A stretch of DNA of 64,000 nucleotides from Cycas panzhihuaensis (lineage: Eukaryota > Cycadophyta), in NCBI GenBank assembly GCA_023213395.1, contig CM041465.1, positions 208,389,741-208,453,740 on the forward strand, given 5' to 3'. Below, one piece after another: positions 12,285 through 30,827 of the stretch. Position 1 is the first letter of the stretch. Every line of letters starts with the position of its first letter. The notes beneath the pieces are model-generated. The model saw nothing but the letters and a program-made list of their open reading frames with translations. It did not search any database and had not been told where the DNA came from. The translations under genes were made by a program, and so were the position numbers.

Positions 12285-15200
12285 AGAACTATTCAAACTT
12301 CACCCTCTTTAGTGGTTTGGTGAAGATATCAGCCACCTGATCTACTGTGGGGCAGTACTCTAGTTGAATTGTGCCATTATAAACTAGTTCTCTAATCTTG
12401 TGGACTTTCATACTTATATGTTTGGTACGATTATGAAATACAAGATTCTTAGCCATTTGGATTGTAAATCGATTATCTACATGTAAGCTAGTAGAACTTG
12501 TTTGGGTGGCATTTAATGTATTCAATAATTTTCTAAGCCATATCACCTCCTTACTTATCTTAGAAGCAACAATATACTCAGCTTTGGCACTTAAGTCTGC
12601 AACTATCTTTTGTCATCTAGATCTCCATGATATTAGTGTTGTTTCAAGAAATGTTATATACCCAAACGTATATCTTCTTGTGTCTTTATCTTTGGCAAAG
12701 TCTGAGTCCATGTATGCATAAAGTTTAAATTATGCATTAGGTTCATATAACATACCATATTTGTTGGTTGTCTTCAGGTACCTCAACACTCGTATTATGG
12801 TTTGCCAATGATTCTGCTTAGGATTTGTCATGAATCTTGCAAGAATATTGATAGAGTGTGTAATATTTGGCCTTGTGTTGGTAGTATAGATGAGACTACC
12901 TACAAGTTGCTTGTAGAGTGTTGCATTTGCCTCCCTAATGTCACAATCAACTGAGAGTTTAATATTAGGTTCCATAGGTGTATCCACTAGTTGAGTACCT
13001 TCCAATTAAAACTTTGTTAGAAGATCGTTGATATATTTTTCTTAAAAGAGAAATATTTTGCCATTCTTTTGAGTTACTTCAATTCCCAAGTAATATTTTA
13101 TCAACCCGAGGTCAGACAATTCAAATGTTTTAGCAAGGTCCTTCTTCAACTAACTGATTACCTGTTCATTATTCCCCCTTATTAGCATATCATCTACACA
13201 AATTAAGAGGTAAGTGACTTTATCATTTTGGCACTTGATGAATAATGTTGCATCAATATCTTGATAGTCACGAACCTCATATCCAAGTTATCTCATTCTT
13301 TTAGACAACTTGGTAAACCAAGCACAAGGGGTTTACTTTAGGCCGTATAAGGACTTTCTAAGCCTATAAACCTTATGCTCATGATCGACAATCTCGTATC
13401 CTTTTGGCTGAGCCATGTAAATTTCTTCTTTAAGGTCCCCATTGAGAAATGTGGTCTTAACATCAAGTTGGTGGATTTACCAACCTTGTTGAGCAGCTAA
13501 GGCTATGAGAGTTTTGATCTGTACTTATTTTTGAACACCCATTTATTTTGAACTACCTTTCTTCCAAGTGGTAGATCAATAAGCTCCCATGTACCATTCT
13601 TGATAAGAGGTTGATACTCTTCGTTTATAGAATTTCTCCAAGCTACATGTTTTATAGCTTCTTGGTACGTTAGGGGCTCTTCATTAAGAGTAAGGTGTAA
13701 TTCTATTGGTTCAAGCTCAACGGAAAGTGATTTATGCATCCTTTCTCTATGGGCACTTTTAGTGCCAAATTTACCTACCTCATCTAGTTGCATGTCCTTG
13801 TGTAGCTAGTAGGCTTCACGAAAACCTCGGGTTGGGAATGAGATTTTCATTTCCACAGCCTCTTGGTCTTCATTTTGATCCTAAAAAGGATCATATGAAA
13901 TATTTGGCATAGTGGAAGTTGACGATGCTAGAGAAGATGGGCCAGCCACAGATGTTGAAGAAGATGATCCTTCTGCTATGGCTTTGCCTTTGTCAACTTG
14001 GCTGTTCACAAATAATGGTGTTAGATATGTACACATTAGTTAGGAGTCACAGCTTATATCCTTCAAGGCTCTATTGTCAGATTCCAAGATTTTGAGCAAC
14101 TATTGAGCATCTCCCCCCCTAAATTTTGGAATATGGACATCAAATTTGGTAGCATCATTAAATCGATATGAGGGCATCTTGGAGCCAAGTCTGAGTGATT
14201 GATCTTTAGTCTCTGCAAAGATAATATCTTTAGTGATGATGATTTTGCACTGTGAAGGTGTAAAAATCTTGTATCCCTTTTTGTCCATAAGGTATCTGAT
14301 AAAGATGCTTTTGATGGCTCTAACTTGGAGCTTGCTTCCATATTCCTCCAGAATATGAGCATAACAAATAGAGTAAAAAATTTTAAAGTGGGAGATAGAG
14401 GGGGTTTGTCCATACCACATTTCATGTGGAAAGGCACCGAGCTTGGAGGGACTAATAGTGTTGATGCAATACATAGAAGTCTAGATAGCCTCATTAAAGA
14501 TGAGCGGGGACATTCTTATATACCAACATAGCATGAGCCATGTTCATGATGGTCCTGTTCATGTGCTTGATAACTCCATTTTGATGGGATGTACCTACAA
14601 CAGTGGTCTAATATTTAATTCCATATTGATGTAGGTACGATTCAAACTCATTGGACGTGTACTCGCCACCATTATTAGTTTTGAGTATTTTGATCTTGAA
14701 TCAAAATTCATTTTCCATGTGGGCCTTGAAAGCTTGAAACATAGAAAAAGCCTCATCTTTCTTTATAAGAAAAGCAACCCATACTTTCTTGGTAAAATCA
14801 TCAATGAAAGTAATATAGTACCACTTCTGTTTGAGAGAAGGGATGGGTGTAGAACCATATATATTTGAGTGTACAAGCTACAAAGGTTGGCTAGATTTCT
14901 ACTGACTATGAGGAAAGCATTATCTATGAGATTTAGCAATGATACATGCTTCGCATTTGAAGGGCTTAGAGGAGAGCCTAGGCAAATTAGGAAGAGTGGC
15001 ATGTAGTTCTCTTAAATGATCAATTTTGATATGACCCATACGAGCATGCCATAAAGCCACTTGGGATAACTTTTAAGGAGTTAGGGTTATGGTAAAAGTA
15101 GAGTCATTAATAGAATAGTTGGCTTCTGAGGATGGTGAGCTAATTGGGTGAAAAAGTTTGCCATCAAGAATTTTGGTCATAACCACAACATTTGAAGGAG

Positions 15201-16702
15201 GGTGAATGATATAGAGAGTTTGATTATTTGTAGTTACACTCAGATCAAATCCATGAAAGACAAGGGTAGATAGGGAGAGCAGGTTTTGCTTCAGAGCATG
15301 AATATATAAAATATCAACAAGGGTAAAATCTAGAAGGCCTGGGAGTTTTAGGCAAACAGTTATAAGTCCTTCGACTAGCTGAGGTGATTTGTCAGCCATG
15401 CGTACAACACCACGAACTTCAGAGTCAAAATCCTAAAAGAACTAACAATGACAAGTCATGTGTTGTTTTACTCCAGTATCCATGATCCAGAATGAAGTAT
15501 TTGAGGTGGCACTATTTGTAACTCCAAGTGGTGAAGGAAAAAGTGAATAAGCATAGCCACAATGAGCCTTAATATACTTAGTAGATCTATCAACAATATT
15601 TGATGAAGTGGTCCCAATTCTTTGAAGGTGTACATGAGCAAATTACATTCCACCAAAAGCATCTTTAAAAGAAGTATTATTAACATTATGTACACTATGG
15701 TGTTGTTGATAACTTGGTAGTTTATTGGTGCCAGTTTTATAATTTTTGGCATAATGTCCTTTTCTATTACACTTTTGGCACACAATTGTTTGATTTCAAG
15801 TCTTATCAAAGGTATTGGGCTGGTTGGATTATCTTAGATTACTGGATCTAGGTCCAGGTTGATTATTTTGGCCTTGACCTTGAGACTGTTTTTGTTGGAG
15901 TTGAGGAGCCTATTGACCAAGAGTTGTCCTTATTGTCCACCTCTTCCTCTTCCATAGGAATTACCACCTCTGCGAGAGTATTGACCTTGATTTTTGGTAT
16001 AACAAAGATCTTTTTCCACTTCAAAAGTAGCATCAACTAGATCTGATATAGTGGCAAAGTTGGTATCAAAGGTCTTATCAAATTCAATGAACTTATCTAC
16101 AAGAGCCTCAAAGTTTAAGGTCTTCAAAGTGCCACTAGATTGAAGACTTCCTAATAGATTTTTGTAATCTAGGATATGGAGACATGACTGAATCAAGAAA
16201 GCCCATATAATGCATTGAGTTTTAAAATCTTTATCAATGGCTTGCTTGATTGGACAAAGGAGATTGATTATCTCACTTGCGTGTCCTTTATATATTTTCA
16301 ATTTATTGATCTTCAGCACTAAGTGAACAAATTCTAAGTTTGATTTAATATCAAAGTTCTTCTTAAGAACTTTAAGAACTTTCCATACTATATCATGTAC
16401 AGCTTCATCAATGAGATTATGTAGGGAATAATTAGTGACAAGTAGTATCCCTACATGGATTTTATCATCATCAAGTTCCCATTGGCATTTAGTTGCAGCT
16501 TCAATGGGAGTAGTTTGAGCACCTCCTCCAGAAGCAACTAAGGTAGTTGTAGTTGCAATAGATGGTATAGGTTGCAAGTTATCTCTCCACAAACCTTCAT
16601 ACTTTATAGTATTTTTGATACCAGTGAACCACATATCCTAATTTTCTTATTTTCTTTCCCTTATAGAATGCAGTTCACATTTTGCTTGAATTGTGAAGAC
16701 AT
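12285..16702 (-). pseudogene. Copia-B gag-pol remnant
   Basis: Near full-length copia polyprotein with stops and shifts. Gag starts at 16702 with MSSQFKQNVNC (same start as Copia-C); the longest intact piece, 15930-16634, ends in a Gly/Arg-rich tail (RRGGNSYGRGRGGQ). A zinc knuckle near 15740-15785 reads CQKCNRKGHYAKNY, the last Cys being Tyr. Protease remnants lie at 15070-15500 (FWIMDTG, where the family has DSG or DTG). The zinc-binding region and integrase core are at 14500-15000, and the integrase C-terminal part at 14060-14490. RT is at 13000-13793 (WELIDLPLGRK, VQNKWVFK), with catalytic CVDD near 13190 in place of YVDD. RNase H is at 12289-13005, ending VADIFTKPL. Confidence 0.9.
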
Positions 16703-18705
16703 GGTGTCTTTTGAGAAGGGAAGAAATGAATAAGGTGCTATAAAACTGATGGAAATAAATGACCAATCACTATTTATAAATGGGATATGTAGTAAAGTAG
16801 TGTAGCAAAAGGAAGAAGAAGTGAGAATGGTTGCTCAAAGATGAAGGGAGCAACTTAGAGAAAAGTCATCAACACCTGTGACAAATATTAACCTAGCGCA
16901 ACAGGAATATGAGAAGCACTATGATGAAAATTGGCCACTAATACTTGTGGAAAATATTAACCTAACACAACAGAAATATGAGAAGTACTATAATTATGAT
17001 TACACTATGGATCACTGTTTACAAATAAGTAAGTGATCAATATACAAGATTATAGGCTAATATAGAAGTCGACATCATTAGATGTACATAACTTGAAACT
17101 CAAATATGGGATGCATAATCAACCCAATAACCTCTAACTTGTGTCTAACATGTAGTTGAGGTTGATGAAGGGATGCCTAGTCTTCTAGTAGAATTAAATT
17201 GGCCTTCACCTGCAATACCTGCAATTGTGCTTGGTGATGAAATCCAAGTCACAACGGAGCCTAGGTACTACTAATCCTCACCCAGTTCACCAATGAGCAG
17301 CTATATACCTCCTCTAAAGAGTGATATGTGCATACCCATGGCTATGATAGATATCAAATTGGGTATATTTTAAACTTGTATTAAAGTTTCAATTTTCTTG
17401 GTTGTTATCAAGATGATCATGATTGAGGCACGATAGTATGGCTAACCAAACCTCACCAATATCCTAGTTTAGTCTAGTCCCAAATTGAAACCTACACCTC
17501 CTTTATGGCATGACATTCTTCCAACCAAGGTATCTCAACCTTGGCGAGTGTGTGAACAGGTACAAGATAGTATAAAATAGCATATGTGATGCATTCCTTT
17601 TAGGAAGAGTGAAAAGATTATCGAATTACATCAAACGTATATTTAACTAAAAATAGAATGCTTGCTTGGAGTGTCTTTAGAGTGCTTTCTTTGAGTGATT
17701 TTGGAGTGCTAAAATGCAATGCTAATAAGTGAGTGAGGATACCGAATATTGCTCTGATCTAAGTGTTTTTTTTTCCTAACTTTTACAATAGGCTTTTAAG
17801 CCTTATAAAAAGAAGGAAGAAAATTTCTTCACTTTTTTTTTTTTTAAATATAAAAAAAGTAGTCTTCACTAAATCAGCAATAACTTTATCCCACGATAAC
17901 AAAATGGAGTACTGGTTTTTGTATTGTAAACTAGACTCAGAGCTTCATCTTTAGAAAGTGGAATCAAATCCAAATAAGTGCTGGAAAGTTTTTGGCAGCC
18001 CCACAAAATTAGGAGAATATATTTTTCTAGAATTTTACTAAAAATAATTGCTATTCACTAAAACAGTAATAACTTCCTCATACGATATCAAAATTAGGTG
18101 CCAATTTTTGTGTTGGAAAATAGACTCAGAGCCTTATTTTTGACAATTAGAATCATGTCAATTAGAGCTCTGTAGAAGATTCTACAGACCTATGAAGTTT
18201 AACAAGTAAATTTTATTTTTACAGAAGTTTCAGCTTATTAATATCTCATTAACACATAATACCATATGAAATTTCCATCATTTTTTAATCACCAGGGTCC
18301 CAATATGGGCAAGGTGAGAGCATACAATGATGAATATTTTAAATAGCTTGAAATTCTTTAAAAAAATTGGATAGAACCTCCCCTTACAATCATTCTTTTA
18401 AAAGCTGAAAAAAATTTGGCAATATTTCCTCTTGTTAAATGGACAAAAAGAGGGGAAAGAAAAGAAAAATGAGATAGCATGAATGGCCACTAAAGGATTT
18501 GAATACTTAGGCCTTACAAATCCTTGTATTGTGCTTCTAAACCTACAAGATAGAAAGGGAAAGAAAATAATACAAAATATGCTATAATAATAACTTGAAA
18601 ATATTTCTAAATCCACTTTCACAATCTCCTTCACCACATTGATTGTGGGGGAGAAGGAAGTAATGGTTCCATTGAAAGTGTAAATAAAGAATATGAAGGA
18701 AGAAA
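16703..18705 (-). other. Copia-B 5' leader (2.0 kb) with an internal repeat
   Basis: Unusually long stretch between primer site and gag. No protein-coding gene is recognised; short open frames such as 18398-18637 are low-complexity. Two degenerate copies of a roughly 120-bp module begin near 17867 and 18055 (period about 188), sharing TTCACTAAAxCAGxAATAACTT, the TTTTTGTxTTG core and TAGACTCAGAGC. The part at 17140-17610 is clearly related to the Copia-C leader (55590-56100), including an identical 18-mer, GCTTGGTGATGAAATCCA (near 17230 and 55705). Confidence 0.65.
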
Positions 18706-18717
18706 GCTCTGATACGA
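18706..18717 (-). promoter_or_regulatory. Primer binding site of Copia-B (one mismatch)
   Basis: GCTCTGATACGA on the plus strand, one base off the consensus GCTCTGATACCA used by the other elements here. It lies two bases from the 5' LTR edge at 18720. Initiator tRNA-Met priming is inferred. Confidence 0.8.
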
Positions 18718-18719
18718 CA

Positions 18720-19017
18720 TGAAAAGAGTGGATCTATCCTTCATCTCCATGCATTAAATACAAAGGCAAACATGAGAGCATGAGAGACTTGAGAGAAAGA
18801 AAGTAGCTCTCACAAAATGGGGAGGTAAGAATGAGCCTCCTCCATTGAGCTTTTACTTTTATATTGAGAGAGGGAGCATTAGAGTTAGGTAAAATGAAAT
18901 TATACATAATGCACTTGAAATCGTATTTTATTTAAGTGATCTAACTTAAAGTTCACTTAAGACCCTTTTTAGAAATAATTAATTAATGTAATGACCTTGT
19001 GACATTAACCCTTTTCA
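18720..19017 (-). repeat. 5' LTR of Copia-B
   Basis: 298 bp, paired with 11516-11813. The right edge TTTTCA is followed at once by CTCTA, the target duplication. A TTTATATTGAGAG motif near 18862 could be the TATA region in either orientation; this is not decisive. Confidence 0.95.
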
Positions 19018-19451
19018 CTCTAAACTATGCAAAGAACAAATAACATAAACAAATCAAGCACTCAACAAAGAACACTAGGAGATTCAAGTCTAAGTATAGA
19101 CCTTTTATTAATCTAAGCAACAGCTAAAGAATTACAGAGATGAACAAACCCTAACTCTCCTTATCAACTCATCCATATCATTATATTATATGTGATGTTA
19201 CATAAGAATATATAGACACAACATTACAAGATACTGCCTTACGGTTTTATAATACAATGGACATAAATTATGGGCCAATAAAAAACTCCCATAAGACACC
19301 CAAAATTTTTTCTCAAGGGCTTCTGCCCCTGAACCCTCACTTAGAGGGCTGTTGGCCCTCTCAAACCCCTTAGCCGAGGGCCCCTACAACGGGGCCCCAG
19401 ACCCCCACAAATGGGCTTGAGTGTAATGTCTATAATTTAACATATCTAATA
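19018..19451 (-). repeat. 5' LTR of Copia-A, outer fragment (with CTCTA duplicate)
   Basis: Continues the Copia-A LTR interrupted at 11515. The first five bases duplicate 11511-11515. The outer end (19340-19451) holds C-rich blocks such as GAGGGCCCCTACAACGGGG and GACCCCCACAAATGGGC. These resemble 7240-7320 in the composite LTR, which supports a common LTR family. It ends ACATATCTAATA, most simply a decayed CTAACA end. Confidence 0.65.
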
Positions 19452-20703
19452 GTTAACCCTAGAAAATAAGTATGGATATCACCTAATATATTGAAACAAA
19501 CCTAGAGAGCTTATTAAGATTGTATAGGTGAGTTTTAAATTTAAAAAATTAGGTTATAGGGCCTATGGGATGCCTATAGGTTAGTTTTCCCTAAAAATGA
19601 CAATTAAAATTGACCGAGTAAAAAATGATAAGTGTAATGTACTAATCAAAATAAGTTGTATGTATTTATAAGGTAGTTTTTGAGCCATGGACCCTTCTTT
19701 ATCTACAGTTTACCAATTCATATTTAATCTTAATTAGAGAAGTATTTATCGAAGTGACGTTGTAGACTCATTTTCTTTTTGTTTTTCTTTTTTTACAAGA
19801 GGTGGACGCTAGACTAAAGGTTAAACCCAATTGAATAGTAGATTTAAGAACTAGACTAAAGGTTTAGAGAAGAAGTATTCAAACTTTAGTGCTCATATTA
19901 TAGGATAGTTTTGTTATTGTATTATAGGACTATGTTGTTATTGTATTGTAGGATGGTTTTATTAATGTATTTCAAGATTTTTAGCAAGAAGTAGAGTAAT
20001 TTTAGTAATTTATATTTGGATATACAATAGTCTTAATAATTTTGTATTATATTTTGAAGTACTCAGGACTTAAGAAATAAGGTGTACTTGGTTCTATAAG
20101 CCCCTTGATATACTTCCTAGTCATTACTAATGCTCTGTCTAATCTCTTAGGGTACCAACCACATAGGAAATCTATTCTTCTAGCCATGATAGCCATGATG
20201 GAGTGTTCATAAGGAGTAACTTCTTAGCACTAACTACTAATTGGCGCGCCATACAAGATAGGCAATTGATAGTTTTCATAAAAATAGGTAAGGTAGGGGA
20301 ACCTATAAGGGTCCTTTGATATACTAGAAGATGCATGGATGCTTAATTTTATAGTCAAGTTATTTCTAATGCCTATGTAAGTATTGTAATCTATTTTACT
20401 TCATGTACATACATATACCCATGTATACTTAGCCTAAAATGATAGATCCCTTTAATATTTAAATACCCCTGACATAGGATCTCTACCTAATAATTAAAAG
20501 AAAGGGAGGGAGCGTTTGCTAATTATTTTTTATTTGTTATAAAAATTTAAAGATTTATAGTAGAATTAGAAAGTATAAGTTAATATGAGAGATAAGGTTT
20601 GTAAAATTTCACCATGGAAAAAGAATTTCCAATTCTTTTGTTCCTTCTGTAACTCTTATTTTCTCTTAATCTTATTTTATTGCTATGGATAATCTATAAC
20701 TTA
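19452..20703 (-). other. Unrecognised interior of Gypsy-5
   Basis: AT-rich DNA lying downstream (minus strand) of the primer site at 20704-20715, so structurally the interior of that element. I recognise no gag or pol motif and no open frame of useful length. It is truncated or too decayed. A run of T with interruptions occurs at about 19770-19795, and 19870-19990 contains short near-repeats of TTGTTATTGTATTATAGGA. Confidence 0.4.
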
Positions 20704-20715
20704 GCTTTAATACCA
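20704..20715 (-). promoter_or_regulatory. Degenerate primer binding site of Gypsy-5
   Basis: GCTTTAATACCA differs from the consensus GCTCTGATACCA by one C-to-T and one G-to-A change, both typical of methylation decay. The CT spacer and the LTR edge at 20718 are as in Gypsy-1. Confidence 0.7.
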
Positions 20716-20717
20716 CT

Positions 20718-21098
20718 TGGAATGCAACTTTCTCAATGGTTCTCTCAAATACAAAAATGATAATAAAAAATAGAGATCAAATACAATACTTTATATTGAT
20801 AATAAAAACTGATTACACAAATGAAATACACAAGAGCACTAAATGATCATAATTGAAGATTGTAAGTATTATTGTATAATTCTCTTAAGGAAAATAGTTA
20901 TATAATAACCTCTTTATATAATCTGTGACCCTTAAATGGATAAAAGAGGGTCTTTTCTATGCAATCTCATTAGTGGACTAAACGGCCTTTTATTTTATTG
21001 GTGGACTTAAATGACCCATGTATAAAAGTTAATAACTAATACTCAATCACCTATTGCCTTAGTAATATGTGCTAGGACTCTAATTCTACTAATAACAT
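20718..21098 (-). repeat. 5' LTR of Gypsy-5
   Basis: 381 bp; on the minus strand it starts TGTTATTAGTAGAATTAG and ends GCATTCCA. A GACCCTCTTTTATCC block and a TATATAAAG box (minus strand, near 20915-20960) parallel GACCCTATTTTG and TCTATATAAGG in the Gypsy-3 LTR, so these elements are related. It interrupts Gypsy-2, whose RNase H reading resumes at 21099. Confidence 0.7.
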
Positions 21099-22798
21099 AT
21101 AGTTGTGTAATAAATATCTTTTTAAAAATTGGTAGTTCCAAGATTGGTACCTCTATTATCTCTTACTTCATTAACTTAAAGCTCTACTTTGCTACCTTCT
21201 TCCAAGCAAACTCTTTTCCTTTAGTATAAACTATTAAAGGAGAAATAACACCACTAAAATTTCTAATAAACTTCTTGCAAAATGGATCAAGACCATGGAA
21301 GCTCCTCACATCTCTTATAATCCTAAGTGCAGGCCATTTAACAATGGCTCTAATTTTCTTATCATCCATTTGAAACCCATCTTGAAATATTATAAATCCC
21401 CAAAATACTAGGCTATTCTGTATGAACTTGTATTTTTTCAAGTTCACATACAGTTCCTCTACTCTTAATACATCTAATACCATCCTTAGGTGCAATAGAT
21501 TCTCCTCCTTTATTTGACTATATATCAAAATATCATCAAGATAAACAACTATAAACTTACCAATATATGGTTGTAAGATGGTATTCATTAATCTTATTAA
21601 TATACTATGGATATTTGATATCCCAAATGGCATGCCTAGTTATTTTTATATAGTCCATCTCTTATTTTATAGACCATATTCCACTTATATCCTTCCCTAA
21701 TCTAAATATGATAATAAGCACTTCTCAAGTTGATTTTGGTAAAGTAGGATACACCTGTTAAAACATCTAATATATCATCCATTTGAGGAATCAAGAACCT
21801 ATACCTAATTATAATTTTATTAATTGCCTTATAATCAACACACATCCTCTAAGAACCATCCTTCTTTAGTGTCAAGAGTGTATGAGTTACACATGAATGC
21901 ATGCTTTATCTTGCCATCCCTTTCTTTATTAATTCACTAACTTATTAATTTAATTATTTATTCTCCTTAGGGCTCAATCTATACATAGCTTAATTTGGTA
22001 GTATAGATTCTGGAATCAAATTAATATGATGTTAGATATCTCTTTTTAAGGGTAATTCATCTAACACGATATCATTATACTTTTATAATAGTTTAACCAG
22101 TTCCCATGGTATTAAAACTAGCTTATTGATATTTTTAACTCGATTCATCATCAAGTTATAACAAGTCCTTATCTCCCTTGGCTATCTTAAGAATTCCTTT
22201 GTGGTTAATATAGTCCTTGTCTATCCTTCTTCCTTTATAAGTAGTAATATGACCTTTACATCATCCTTCTAGAAGGTTTAAGTATTCTTTATCCTATCAT
22301 GATAGGAATTCTTATCATACTACCATAGTCTTCCTAATAGTACTTAGCATGTATCTAACGGGAGGATATTGTGTTATACCTCATCATGGTATGTTTGTCT
22401 AATAATAAATTTTACTAAATATCTTTTATTTATTATTACCTCATTCTATTTCTTCACTAAATAAATTTTGAAAGGAGTAGGATGCCTTTCACACTATAAT
22501 CCTAGTTCCTCTACCATTTTTGTGGAAACCATATTTTTATAACTACTACTGTTGATAACGACCTTATAAATCTTACCTCGTGAAGTGTATCTCATTTAGA
22601 AAATATTGTTATGTAACCATATTTTATTATCATCCTATGCTTTTCTATTTTCCTATGCCTAAATTTATTTTAGAGTGATCAACACTTTTCTTATTATTAA
22701 GTTCTCCATAACATCTGCTATAATTTATATAGGTTGTTCCTGCTCCCCAACTCAAGCCAAGTTCACTCTTGGTTGTTCCCTTTGGTTTGTTGATTAAT
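21099..22798 (-). pseudogene. Gypsy-2 pol remnant (protease region, RT, RNase H start)
   Basis: Minus-strand Ty3/gypsy pol, read from high to low coordinates. Near 22290-22390 is CxVLLGRLWYD (family CHLLLGRPW), just downstream of the protease. Near 21790-21900 come [17 protein letters not shown] and [10 protein letters not shown]. Near 21680-21760 are [13 protein letters not shown] and IREGYKW. The open stretch 21184-21633 starts MPFGISN and has VVYLDDILIYS with the catalytic YLDD intact, then the connection and the start of RNase H (KGKEFAWKKVAK). It is cut at 21098 by the Gypsy-5 LTR. At 22799 it runs into the AT microsatellite, which therefore grew in or next to this element. Confidence 0.85.
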
Positions 22799-22799
22799 C

Positions 22800-30366
<7,567 letters not shown>

Positions 30367-30816
30367 TTAGAATATGTGATTTAATCACATATGTAATATT
30401 TAATATTATATGATATTGATACATACATAATCTTACCATTTGCATATATTGTGATATATGAAGTGTATATATATTTATGATTATATGCTATTGGATGATG
30501 TAAAGGTTCAAAAAATATGATAGACTACTCATGAGGTTAACATTATTATAAATATGTACATATACTACTTGAGAACTCAAGAAAGGAGATGTACTTATTT
30601 TGATTATAAAGAGAAGCTCCTAACTCCACCTTCTCCAGTAGGTTTTTGCACATTGGGTTTTCCATGTATAAATCTTGTTATCTCTTATATGGTACATGCT
30701 TTATGTGTTATTTACTTTATATTCATATTTATTTATTATGTGTACATAACTCATGGGATTATTCAATCATTATATCTGCATCTTATATTCTGTAATATTA
30801 CTTTATATTTCTAATA
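30367..30816 (+). repeat. LTR with PPT on its left and PBS on its right
   Basis: 450 bp beginning TGTTAGAATATGTGATT directly after ATTAAGGGGGAA, a good polypurine tract, and ending TTTCTAATA (a decayed CTAACA). It is followed at once by TGGTATCAATG (30817-30827), the initiator tRNA-Met primer site with one altered base pair. A 3' LTR should have only the former and a 5' LTR only the latter. The arrangement fits a tandem or recombined element that shares one LTR. The plus-strand open frame at 30554-30814 lies inside the LTR and is not considered a gene. Confidence 0.65.
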
Positions 30817-30827
30817 TGGTATCAATG

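Larger units (their letters stand above)
11516..19017 (-). mobile_element. Copia-B: structurally complete Ty1/copia element with TSD
   Basis: 7,502-bp element bounded by two 298-bp LTRs in direct orientation (11516-11813 and 18720-19017), each running TGAAAAGAGTGG to TTTTCA. Perfect 5-bp target duplications CTCTA flank it (11511-11515 and 19018-19022). Inside, on the minus strand, are a primer site, a 2.0-kb leader, gag-pol and a polypurine tract, in the right order. By my manual alignment the two LTRs differ at about 30 of 298 positions (about 10%), mostly transitions, so the insertion is old. Copia-A, whose LTR it splits, must be older still. Copia-C is a second member of this family. Confidence 0.95.
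7366..19451 (-). mobile_element. Copia-A: decayed Tnt1-like copia, split by Copia-B
   Basis: Minus-strand Ty1/copia element. Its gag-pol remnant occupies 7450-11383, its primer site is 11456-11467, and its 5' LTR runs 11470-11515 plus 19023-19451. Copia-B (11516-19017) sits inside this LTR: CTCTA occurs on both sides (11511-11515 and 19018-19022), the signature of that later insertion. Removing Copia-B leaves a 5' LTR of about 475 bp ending CTAATA, a decayed CTAACA. The 3' end joins the composite LTR at 6751-7365. Its family features (gag start MASTTKMEIKKFNG, integrase motifs) resemble tobacco Tnt1-type copia elements. Confidence 0.75.

Noticed and set aside
14063-14494. Two overlapping minus-strand frames in the Copia-B integrase C-terminal part
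   Set aside because: They cover the same stretch; only the 14100-14474 frame reads like integrase. The other is a frame shadow.
18398-18637. 79-codon frame just downstream of the Copia-B primer site
   Set aside because: Low-complexity Phe/Ser-rich translation from T-rich DNA, no counterpart recognised.
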